A stretch of DNA of 64,000 bases from the NCBI RefSeq assembly GCF_015706575.1, contig NW_024037051.1, positions 12,249,016 to 12,313,015 on the forward strand, read 5' to 3'. The DNA comes from Patiria miniata (lineage: Eukaryota; Echinodermata; Asteroidea; Valvatida; Asterinidae). Shown one piece after another: positions 12,165-23,700 of the stretch (position 1 is its first letter; every line of letters starts with the position of its first letter). Both the position numbers and the translations under genes were made by a program. The notes under the pieces are model-generated. The model was not told the origin of the DNA, searched no databases, and saw nothing but the letters and a program-made list of their open reading frames with translations.

Positions 12165-12800
12165 AAATTCCAGTGGCGTCACTTTATTGGGGGAGGGCGG
12201 GTTAACATTTCCTTAAAAAAGGCACTTGCAAAAAAAGGGCATCCGTCCTGAAATGTAGACACTTTTTTTCTCCGGACAGTTGGCCTCCGTAAAATCAAAT
12301 AGTGAGGTGCGTTAACAGTTCCTTAAAAAGGGCACCTGCAAAAAAGGGTATCCGTCCTGAAATGTAGACACTTTTTTTTCTCTGGACAGTTGGCCTCCGT
12401 ACAATCAAATAGAGAGGTGGGGTGGGGGGTGGGGGGGGGTGGGCTGGTACCCTCTGTCGACGGGGGCGCTGTTCAAAACCGACAATGCACAATTATGGTG
12501 CTTTTAATGCGCGGCATTAAAAAAAGGCACCCGCGTAACGGCCGATGGAACAAAAAAGGGCATGATTAATTTTTTTACAGGGCACTTTTTTCGGGCAAAA
12601 AAGGCACTTTTTTTGGGGGGGGAAGGGCACTTGTTAAGAAAAAAGGCACTCTTTACAAATATTGGGAGGGGGGGGGGTTAAGCGCTGGTGAAAAAAGGGC
12701 ATTTGAATGGAAAAGGGCAGTCTTTTAATGATATGGGGGGGGGGGATACCCCCTTACCTCCACCCCACCCCCCACCACAGCTGGCTACGCCTTTGAAGCA
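12165..12800. repeat. Low-complexity element of AAAAAGGGCA-type repeats
   Basis: Starts near AGTGGCGTCACTTTATT and ends near AGCTGGCTACGCCTTTG, which form a weak inverted repeat. Inside, a roughly 118-bp unit containing CATCCGTCCTGAAATGTAGA occurs twice (about 12205-12300 and 12320-12415). Degenerate AAAAAAGGCACTT words and G runs follow. Non-coding. Confidence 0.55.
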
Positions 12801-14113
12801 TCATGAATTAATTTAAATACAAATGTATTAAATGTACTTAATATGTCACTAATCAAAACAAACATTAGCTAAGTTCCACCTATGAACGTTTATAACTACT
12901 ATTATGGCGCAATTTTAGAAATTTATGTGAAACACCGTGTATCAAAAAAAACGGTTGTAAATAATAGCAATTTAGACTGCAAAAGGAGTCTATTCGGGAC
13001 CAAACTCTTAAATAGCACAAGGCTAGGAATGCATGCAATTTAGCAATTTAAGAGACGTAGACATGTTAATTCAGGCGCTATTCTACAGGGCCTTTGTTTA
13101 GACTCCCCCCCCCCCCCAAAAAAAAAATGCCTTGAAAAAAAAAAGTTTGCCCTCAGCTAGACTACCGCACCTGACTGGATACATTTGAATATTGCGTAAA
13201 TTTTCCCGCCCTCAGTTTTTATCTTGCCGAACTCGGTCATTATAAATGTACGTCAAACCTTTTCCTTGACCTAACTATACTTCCCTGCCGTATCCAGATT
13301 GCGCTGGTAATCTCAGGCAGGCTGACCGTTTTAGCCGATTTTCGGCTAACTTTGACAGCATTTTTTTTGGTTAAGAAACGAGTATGACAGGAAATTTGAC
13401 AGAATGGATTTTTTTCGGCAGATTACAGTCGTTTGACCGGTTCCGCAATCGCAAATCGTCTGAAGCGTCTTGTGGCGAAAAAACGCGCTTTCACAGGAAG
13501 CTACCTATCTATAAATATGCGCAAATTACTCACCTACTTCATGATATGAATAGTTTTCTGCGATCGTTTGAAAGAGAAATTTGCCAGGACATTTTGTAGA
13601 GGTCGGTGCTTTGACCGGTTCCGCAAATGTTTTCCGGTTTCGCAAACGGCGCCCTCTGCGAGACTGGACTGAAAATATTCCTTGTTTACTGGCCAAATCT
13701 AGATCGTTTTTGCCCCCAATCCAGCCAAGAAAAGATGTGGATTATATTTCCCTGTGCATGAGCCAAGGTCTGCACATATAATGCGTCCAAATTTACAAAA
13801 TGTAACTCCATGAAAAATGTTATGGTTCGTTGGATCTTTTTTTACGTTATAATTATTTGACTTGCTTCAATCCAATTAAATGATTTAGTTTCTTGCTTTT
13901 TGTGCATGCTGTCTATCATCTTGCAATCACTAATATTTTTCTTTTTTGTTGTCTTATTTTTATTTAGACACACTCTGACGTTGGATAGAACCAGACACAA
14001 ACCTTGTACCGAATTGCTCCAGTTGGTTGTTTTTTTCTCACATAAGCACAGACCAGCTATTTATGATTTTGAATTAAAATTTTCTCCAGGATCATTTTTA
14101 ATTCCTATGACAC
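12801..14113. other. Intergenic DNA with dispersed ACCGGTTCCGCAA motifs
   Basis: No gene recognised. GACCGGTTCCGCAA occurs near 13436 and 13612, and its reverse complement near 16788, 17163 and 17179, suggesting a dispersed or inverted repeat family. Open frames at 13384-13781 cover the motif and look non-genic. Confidence 0.4.
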
Positions 14114-14636
14114 TTAAAGGGAATATACATCATTTGCTTTTGCTGTAATTTTCAGAAATGGGTGGAATTGGGGGGTTGGAAATATAAAGCAAATATAGTT
14201 ACACTAACTTTTTGGAGGTTTTGGGTTCGAAAATGCTATAAAAACCAAGAAAAGCGATCATTTTCCTGTAGTCTGGTTCCCTGACTCCATATAAGAAGAA
14301 ACAGAGCAGTTTACATACATTGGGGGAATTGTAAGGTCAGGGAACCAGTCTAGCTGGCTCGTACCCGTTTATAGGTTTGTAATCGATTGCAAACAAGTGC
14401 AATGGTCAATTGGGGCCAGTATTTGAAAAAAAGCCAGTTGTTTCCAACGCTGATCGGCCGATCAGCGTTGGAAATTGATACAAAAATACCACTTTTCTTG
14501 AAAATGACAGTATACCAGGTGCCATAATTTTACAGGATGCTTTAGACTGTCATTTACCAACATCCTGTTAAGGTATTTCGCAAAAACTTGATAGTTTTAT
14601 TTTTCGATGTTTGCAAATGTTGTATATTCCCTTTAA
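14114..14636. mobile_element. TTAA-flanked foldback MITE, copy 3
   Basis: TTAA at both ends, terminal AGGGAATATACATCATTTGC, and a central palindrome near 14446-14473 with core GATCGGCCGATC. It has the same orientation and length (523 bp) as the copy at 5007-5529. The palindrome core differs symmetrically from the other copies: GATC has replaced GGTC on both arms. Confidence 0.8.
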
Positions 14637-15580
14637 GGAAGTGACTGCATGGCTGGATGAATTGTCTGCAGGGGAGCACTGTTTATTAATATTATTTGTT
14701 TATTTAATTATTATTATTTATTTACTTTTGTTTATTCCCTCCTCCTTTTTTTCATTTTACTTTTTTTTTTTGTGGGGGGGGGGGGGAGTGTTTCAATTTG
14801 TTCAGGGTAAAAACACAATATGCTTAATTTTGTGTGCACCAACATCCAGTAGGGGGAACCTGGGGGCCGGGAGGGGAGGGGGAACAGGCCTCAGCAGGCC
14901 AGATACATACAGGCCACATACATATTGTTTCACATTCAAATTAAATTTCACAAACAAATTAAAACAAATTGTTAAAAATGTCATAAATCCTATGGTTGTT
15001 TCATAGCAATGGCAATTTCTAATTATAATGTTCAGTTACTCCTCATACGTTGTTGCACATATTAACTATGTACATGTATCATGCTTGGGCAACTGTATAA
15101 TAGCAAACCTCATCTACTGCTCGGTGATGCTCTTAAAAGAAAATGTCAACACTTTCATCACGTATATCCCGATAACCCTTTCAATATATTGACATGTGAT
15201 ACCTGCATGTGTAAATGTTACACAAAACTAAAGCACTCAAGAAGCTACCCCTTTTAAATCCAAAAATATACCTGTCATATAAATAAATGGTGATGAATGT
15301 GAGTTGTTCATGCAAAGTAGCATAGTTTTTCAAACACCTCACTTCTCTTTCACATGTTCTGGTTAATAAAAATGTATGTAACGCCTTTAAATTTATTGCC
15401 TTTATGACACCTGCATGTCTGTTTAGTTGTTATACACAAATAATTTAAGCACTCCAGAAGCTAGCACTATACAACAAAACTTATCACATAATAAATTAAT
15501 TCAAAGAAATGGTGATGAAGACACACAGCTACATGTACTTTCACTATAATATTCAACTTCTTCTTGACCTTCACAGGTAA
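14637..15580. other. Intergenic DNA, no gene seen
   Basis: AT-rich with a T run and a G run at 14758-14788. A block around 15155-15300 and a similar one around 15390-15530 share words (ACACCTGCATGT, AAGCACTC...AAGCTA, ATGGTGATGA), so a diverged direct duplication of about 240 bp is likely. Confidence 0.4.
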
Positions 15581-15582
15581 AA

Positions 15583-15663
15583 CTGCAAAAGATGTGCTGA
15601 TGGCCTCTTATGGCCTATCAGGAGGCTGGCGTAATCTTCTTCTTTGTCTTTGGCATTGTCTGT
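15583..15663 (-). CDS. Candidate terminal exon, unassigned
   Basis: On the minus strand a strong acceptor (TTTCTTTTTCATACAG) precedes a short frame reading DNAKDKEEDYASLLIG then HKRPSAHLLQFYL and a stop. The composition is protein-like, but the segment is short, I know no matching family, and no partner exon was found upstream. The opposite frame (MPKTKKKITPAS, stop) is an alternative. This is a guess. Confidence 0.2.
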
Positions 15664-16036
15664 ATGAAAAAGAAATTTTATATAAATCATTTAGTTTATG
15701 ACCAATTGAGACAAAAATGAGAAATGGTTTATAGTATTTGACAAATTTTGTGCTCCAAGAAAACAATCAAAATTTGTGTCTCTGTACTGACGAGAGACTG
15801 GTCTTCATTATGAAATATTAGTGGACCTATTTTTCTTTTTGTTTAAAAGGGTAAAGAGTAAGGTTAGAACCAACCGAAAAAGGATAATTTTAAATTTACT
15901 AAATTAATGGAAATGTCCTTTGGGTTAGAAACACACCTGCGTTTTATTTTCCATATTATTGTGCACTATTCTTAATTGTTCCCCACAAACCTCACCTCCT
16001 AGCCTGGGCTGACTCATGCACCCTGGATGTGGAGAG

Positions 16037-16229
16037 CATGGGCGTCGCCAGGATTTTTTCTAGAGGGGGCAAAAAAAAATTTTGCCAAAAAATGCTTGTA
16101 TTTCTCAAAACATTCTCGATTTATCAGTTTTAGAGGGGGCAGGGACATTTTGCCCCCCCCCCCAACTCATTAAATTTACACCACTTTGTCTTCGCGCCTC
16201 TTTTTCTTTTTTTTTCTTTTTTTTTCCTT

Positions 16230-16263
<34 letters not shown>

Positions 16264-16327
16264 TTTCCAGGGGGGGGGGGGGGGGGCAAGTGCCCCCCCT
16301 TGCCCCCCCCCCCTCGCGACGCCCATG
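16037..16327. mobile_element. Non-autonomous hAT-like MITE, copy 2
   Basis: Identical 12-bp terminal inverted repeats to the copy at 10017-10314 (CATGGGCGTCGC), flanked by a perfect but different 8-bp direct repeat, GTGGAGAG (16029-16036 and 16328-16335). This shows independent insertion of one family. The middle again has T runs and facing G and C tracts. Near-identity outside the homopolymers suggests both are fairly young. Confidence 0.87.
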
Positions 16328-17650
16328 GTGGAGAGTTGTAACTCTAAAATGAATCCAAACCCCTGAGGCACAACCGCTTCAACATCAAGTATGGGGTGAA
16401 TTTTTTTAGAGCAAAGGAAAAACGTTTAGTGATGGGAAGTATTAAGAAAGATTTTTGTATTTTAAATTTTGAAGTCCAATTTTTTTTATCCAAAACCTAC
16501 AGTGCTGTCCGGAAGCTGGACAGCAACAAAATCATTTTGTTTCAATTTAGTTTTCAATTTTTTTGCACTGAACACCCAGAAATGATCATCAAATTCGACA
16601 TTTTTAAACAAGGATTAATAGAAATTCTCAATGTCTTTGTAAGTTGTAAAAACAAAAAAGATCATGCCAAAATAAATAAAGTGCACCGCGCTAGGGGGCC
16701 GTCATCAACAATACTTGTCAATAGCAGCACCGGTTAATACAGTCACACCATGGCCAGTGTATTGTATAGGCAGTATGAATGCGTTTGCGGAACCGGCCAA
16801 ACGACCAGCAGTTACTCTGGTGGGTATAGAAAAAAAAATTCAAAGACTTCAAATCTTATATTTGTATGGTAGAATAATGAATAATTTCCGAACAAGTTGC
16901 ATCTATCGCCATGATTTAATTCCTCTGAACAATCGTGTAGCAGGCCGACAAACATGAAATCACGCTTCCGTGCGCGTTCCATTTCGGCAGATCGTTAACG
17001 GCAAGTGACGGTCGTAGGGGATTTATTTTTAAATGTAAGTGAGTATCCTAAAACTAAAACCATTTTTGAAAAGTAGATTGAATAACCTTTCCATCGGTAC
17101 CAAAGTTTAAGTCCTTGGCGTTTTCGTCTTTCCGAAAACGAGAGCTAGTTTTCCGAAATTGCGGAACCGGTCAAATTGCGGAACCGGTCAATTGACTGTA
17201 ATTCCTGGCAGAAATCTGCAAAAATGGATATTTGAGAGAAAATAGAGCAAATTTGAAGAAAAATGGTACATTGATTTGTAAAAAAAAAGCTGAAATCTTT
17301 TCAAGGTTCGCTGCAGGAACCGCGTACTTTCCGACGCAACCGCGTTTTGCCTGATACTCAATTTCACAACAGCTTTATGTGACTATAGATTGTTTATAAT
17401 GTAATTTGACCTAAATTAAGGCAATACTACAACAACTGCATGCGATTTTAAGTGTTTATAGTGCATTTCGAGTAATTCTATGGAATTCGGCATATTTTTG
17501 ATGAATCTGACAGATTTTTGAATTGCATTTAGCAGAATTTGGCCATGACCTTACGGTCACCCTGATCTCAGGTATCAGCCGCTATACGCTATACGCTAAA
17601 GCATTACGAGTGCATTGGCACAGTGAGATGTCCTTCCGAAAATTGGTAAA
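16328..17650. other. Upstream region of the PLBD1-like gene
   Basis: No coding support. It contains three copies of TTGCGGAACCGGTC or GCGGAACCGGCC (16788-17195). A short CTATACGCTATACGCTAA direct repeat lies at 17583-17599 just before the gene. The promoter should be here, but no TATA or initiator element is convincing. Confidence 0.4.
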
Positions 17651-17714
17651 ATGTCACTTTCCCAGGTCATTTTTGCCTTCGTTTATGGGATATGCTTGTT
17701 ATCCTCTACTCAAG
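17651..17714 (+). CDS. PLBD1: PLBD1-like exon 1 (signal peptide)
   Basis: Encodes [20 protein letters not shown] plus Q and the first base of a Gly codon. It is a classic hydrophobic leader, ending at the donor GTAAGC. An out-of-frame ATG lies 21 nt upstream. Confidence 0.85.
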
Positions 17715-20700
17715 GTAAGCACAGCCTGATGAATATGTGTTGATATCGTTCGCGCTTTGTCATAAAACTCAGTGAAATGAACAGAATGATGTGGAAAATC
17801 TTTTTGCTGTTCATGGTCGTGTTCACGTACAACGCTCATGTGACAAGTCATGTGGGTATGTCATGTGCCTGTCTCATGACCAAAGGGGCGGATGCACACT
17901 ACTACAACTACATGAACTAGTCAGGCCCGTTTGCACATCGGTACGGTATTTTGTCCTGAGGCCTGAGTGAACTTCCACTTCTACACCCTAACTGCTGTTA
18001 ACTGCAGTGTTTAACCCTTTTCTCTATTTTGTATATATACATTTTTTTTCTTCATGAAGCATGGAAATAAATGTTCAGTCGGAGTTACTCAAGCTACATC
18101 AAAATTGAAGATTGACTATTTATTATTATTATTAATCTGCCCCGTCAATTAATTTTTTTTAGGTGAACCAATCTAAAAAATAATTCCCTGAACATTTGCC
18201 TACCTCCATGGTTCCACTGTCATTTTCCTTGCTATTATCCATGCTTTCACTTGTTAACTTTGATACAATAATAAGGGAATAACAGTGTGAGGAGCCGGTC
18301 TTCACTGCGTGATAATGACCGGGCTTGGGGGTGACCGCTGTTATTCGTCTCGGTCCATTAACAGCGGTCACCCCCATCAAACCCGGTCATTATCACGCAG
18401 TGAAGACCAGATCCTCACACTGTTATTCCCATTAATAAATACCTTTTTAACGAAATAAACAATTAAAATGCTCCAATTTTGTGACTTTCTTTTGCGATAT
18501 TTCCAGACTTTTTGTGTGTTCATGTTCATGGGCCATATTTTAACTTATGCGTGGTACCCTGTCTCTTCGATAAGCGTTGTTATATACACCACAGCCGGGC
18601 CCAGGCTGTGCTGGACATTGCTGGACAACGTCTTCATTGCGTACGCGTACGACGTCCAGGGTTTGGACTTCTGCTGCCGTAGCGAAACAAATTACAACAA
18701 TGTTTTCATATTTTTACCTGATGGAGGAAGCTGAAATTTCGTTTACACACTCCTTGTGTCCAGAATTACAAAGATGCTTGGTTTAGGAAAGGTAAATATG
18801 TCGTTGGGCGAAGTGTTTTTAAAAAGAAAATAAATCGTAGATCTACGCTTTCGTCGTAAACATCCTCAGTAAACATCCTCAGTATAGTCGTTTTAAAACT
18901 TCCTTACGCGCGCGCGCACCCATAGCAACTGCGTTGCGTACGTGCGCGTCAGTCTCACGCGAAGGTGGTTGAGCATATGTGCAGTGCTGTATTGTTACAA
19001 GCTGCGGTATGACTGTTGTAAATTTGGCCAATCATTGCCTTCCATGGGGCTGGATCAATTCTGGTTCAGGGGCCATTTTTTCGCTTGTTCTTTGAAGCAG
19101 GTCTTTATCACCGTTAATGCCCGGCCACATGATCGAGTTTCGACCAATCAGAAACCATCAACTCTCCAAGGTATTTATTAATCAAGAATAAATAGGAAAT
19201 TCAAAACAGATAAAAGCCCTAGCCCATTGGCGCTGCAAGGAGGGGAAGGGCAAGGGGGTGCCCCCCCCCCAGCCCCCCCCCCCCAAAAAAAGAGGGAAAA
19301 AAGAAAAGAAAAGGACAAGAGGTGTGAAGTCATGTTGCTTTTAATTTAGTACACATTTAAAAAAAACGGGCATCCACACTTCCACAGGAGTGTCAATGGG
19401 GGTAGGGTGGGCAAATGTCCCCCTGCCAACCCTCGAAAAATTATAAATTGAGAATATGCTAGAGAAAGTACTTGTAAGGATTTTTGGGAAAAAAGGGGCT
19501 TATTTTTTAAAACAATTCCTGGCGACGCCGAAGCATAAGCCCTGGCAAGTAAAAAAAAAACGTTACTCATCCCCACCTGCTTTCTTTTTTCCTGGCCGCT
19601 TCGATCCTTTGTATTTTTTATTAATATTTAAAAATTTTTTTAAGGCTTTTCTTGCTTTTTGCCAGGTGAATTTACAAATGGAACCGCATACTACGATTAT
19701 GAACACAACCAGTACTACGTCAAGTGCGGTCAGTTGGACAAAGGCGATGGATCCCTGGCCTATGGCACCTTCAATGACACAACCAATACAACAGGATGGG
19801 GGGTACTGGACGTCAAATTCAGCGGACCCTCCAAGAGTTACGAAGAGGACCTGGTACGAATGACTGCTGCTGGTGTCATGGAGGGAATTCTAACTGGCGA
19901 GTAAGTTTCTCCAGACGCAAAACAGTGGCCTCCTGGTCTGAAGCATTGAATTTATGGTCTGCGGGATTATGCAGGTTGTGGGTTCGAGTCCAGCCTTGGG
20001 GCGAATTTTCTTTTCCCTAACGACATCCACATACATGGTTAGCGCCCTCTACGCTACCTTTGTGATACGTACGCAGGTATATGATTTTTATTATCCCTTC
20101 GTTTTGGGGAGCAGTGCGGTAGCTCAGTCGATACAGGGTCGTGATTTTGCACCGCGAGGTTGCGGGTTCAAATCTCGGTTTTGTACCCTAATTTTTTTCT
20201 TTTCTAACCGTAGGCCATCAGCCTCGGTCCGAAATGTTGGCCACCGGTATCAAATGAGGGAAATAATCGTCATAGCGATTTTTGGCAAGGTATACACCTC
20301 CAGAGTTGGAAAATATGTGATAGCATTGCAGCAGTGGCAGCTTTTTGGGTGTTATCACCCTTTTTTTCAAATTGTCCATCAAAATACTTGTTACCACTCT
20401 AGGGGTGGTATACCTTGGGCATGCGCACTGTAATCATTTATGCCCTGATTTGATACTGTCCAAACCCCCAGGCTGATGGCCTACCTGAGGCTTCAGAGGA
20501 TTTTTTTTAAAAGGGAAATAAAGTCCGAATTTCATAACGTTTGAAATAATTTGTTGTTTCTAAGTTTATATTTTCTTCTCGTGTTTTTAGAAAAGTAAAA
20601 TCCAAAATGCCATAGCGTACACCCAAATGCGGATGTCGTTTGGGAGAAAAAACATTCGCAGCCTGGGGTATGGTGTGTGTGTGCCCTTAGGCAAGGCACT

Positions 20701-23700
20701 TTGCAACTCATTGCTTCTCCCAACCCAGGAGTAAATGGGTACTTGTGATGGCTATGGGCCCCGTGCGCCAACAAAAGAGGGAGCGTTTATATAATTTTTG
20801 AGAGTCCATTGGAAAGGACACCGCGTGTGTGTAAGGGACTGGTTCGTGTGCGAACTACGCACGACTTGTTTATCCTGAATGTGCACAAAGCCACGCCGTA
20901 GCGTCTTCGCGCGTGAGCGTCAGGTGTCATCGCCGCTTGAATACGTTCAAATTCAACTTGCGATAGATAGCCTCTTGCAGTCTGACCCCCACCCCCAATA
21001 ACTTTGGATTATACATTCAAAATACGCAGTGGTTGGACCGGAAACCAGTCTAGGTCATCCCCAACTCTCCTTTTCTGGCCGTTGAAGGGGTACTTAAAGC
21101 TATAGTCCATCATTTGCAGCCATCCGAAAAGTAACTGGCGTAATTATTGTTGAAAAACATACTGGTTGAAAGATAGTAAGGGGACTAAACTCCCTGTGAA
21201 ATTATTCTTTCTGGCAAGCTGTCATTTTGAAGTAATCACCGAAAGAAGGCCTTTCCAACGGTGCGTCTTGAGACGCACTGTAGGAAAATTTAAACTTGTG
21301 ATTTGAAATTGAGATCCTAGAATGCTGTTTTTCTCGGAATATACAGCTGAAGCTGAGCTGAAACTTCATCAGGTTAGATGTTCAGTATCCTTCATTAGAT
21401 TTTGAGCACTTTTGTTGCTTCAAACGAACAAAATGCACAAATTACAAATGATGGACTATATCTTTAATTGTGAACGGAGCCTATAGATGGTTGCTGTGAT
21501 AGATTAAATCTGCTTCGGGTTAAAATATGTCAAAGGTGATCACACATTGCCCAAATGTCATCCGGAAAAGATACGATTATCAAATATATGTACTGCTTGA
21601 AAAAAGTTTGTTCTTCTCATGTGTTCAATATGGGTCAGAACTCAAAAGACAGTGAAATGGGGTTTATTCAAATATTGCTTTTCACTTAATGTAAACGTGA
21701 TAAATAGTGAAACATGAAAGTACAATTTACAAAATGTAACCCTGTGTATGAATATTAAAAAAAAAAAAATTTGTTTCAATGAAAATGCTTTTCATTGCAA
21801 TATAAGTAACAAAGATTTACCGTACCACTTGCTTTAAAAACAGACTGTACCACTGTTTTTCAAGAAAACGTACGTACATTGTATAAACTTCAAAATTTTA
21901 CAAACCAATTCCTATAATAACTCCTATGTGCTGCAGGCGAATACACCAAACCTATCTCAACAACTTCCAGTCCTTCTTGGCTGGGAAGCCCCAATTTGCA
22001 GCCAGGCTCAGCGAGTTCTACATGAAACAGAATCAGTGGACGCGGAAGATGGTCGCTGGGAATCCGGATGATCCATTCTGGCAAGGGGTGTCCCTAGTGG
22101 TTGCCCAGTTGGATGGGCTACTGATTGGCTACAACCTGAAATCTTGCCAACGTAAGGTAATTATCAATATAATTTGGGAGGGGGGGGGGGGGCGGCGCCT
22201 GGCTAATCATCCTTACTCGCAGCTGGAATTGCGAAGGATGCGGCTTCAACTAGTAAATTGCGAGGTTCCGGCGGTTCTTCAGTGCTAACCGGTTCCACAA
22301 GTTTTCCCGGCTATTTTAAAACATTTTTCATTCCGATTCACCAACTCTTACATTCAATTTCCTCCGAAAAAAATTCCACATGCTTTTAACAAAACCAATT
22401 TAGTCATTTACCATTCAATTTCAAAGTTTGGTCACCTTTTTAGTCCCCGGGTCGAGAATATTTGTCATTACAGATCAAATTCGTATAAGCTGTTGCCGAA
22501 TGGCAGCATGGCAGAGATCAAATTCGTCGTGTATAGATCAATTAGACGAATTTGATTTCTGAATAACACGATTCGGCGTTGACGAGACGAAGTCGAATAC
22601 ACCGGGTCGAAAACGTGTGCTGATTGTTTGAATTTGTTTGGACTAAATTTGAAATTGTCTGATAAAAGACGAAATTAAACATTGAAAGTGCACTAAATCG
22701 ATGTTGCTGGACGAAACTGAAAATATGAATTGGTGAATTCGAAGGAAAAATGTTTTAAAATAGCCAGGAAAACCTATAATATGGGAACCGCAACCGCGAG
22801 TCCAATCTTTTCAAGAGCCGGGCACCCACTTATGCTTGGTTCCGGCTCCAAAAGAATGTTCTAGATTAGATTACCTACTCTCTGTGCACAAAACCAAGAG
22901 CCGAGAATCGGCTACATGGGAATTCAGTCGCATGAAGGCCTGGGACATTCACTCTGGCTAGTCAAAACACTGGCGGGGAAAACCACACAGACTCCCGTAC
23001 GTCAGGAAGACCCGCCCAAACCCATCTAGATCGTGGTCGAGCTGAAGGTATACAAAGGTGCCTTAGGCTGCCACCATACGACCCATGTCTGACCACGGAG
23101 CACAGCCGGAGATCAAATTTTTGATTTTTGCGGGGGGAAGAAAACCAGAGAGCTCAGAGAAAAAAACTCATGGCACAGGAGAGAATCAACGAACAACTCT
23201 CCTCACATATGGTCCGAGCCCGTAATCGAACCTGGGCCACATTGGTGCTTTACGCACTAGTATAGCCACCCACTTGGCAGCTCAGTCACCAAACTTGGCT
23301 CTATATACTTTCAGCTTTGCCAGATATTTTTCAAAAATTTGCCAGAGTAATTTCTCATGTTACTGTTTTTTTAATTAACATGATGACCAATGTTTCGCTG
23401 TCTCTGTTTTTCAAATCTTATCAAACGCACTTTAGAGTGTTTCCAGTACTTTATCATAGAACTGTGCTTCAGCGTTTTTTTAAAAAGAATTTGGTTTGGT
23501 TTTATTTTCCAAGAACTTTGAGTTTAGCCTGTTTTCCCAGACTTAAATCGTTACCGTTCCCAGACGCTGCCAACATTGGATTTGTCTGCAATGCTGTTTC
23601 TGAATGGCATGGGTGACATCCTAGATCTGCAGTATGTCCTGAATGGCACAAGTTTCCCAGACATCGAGAAGGCTACGCCCGACGAACTGAGGAACTTTTT

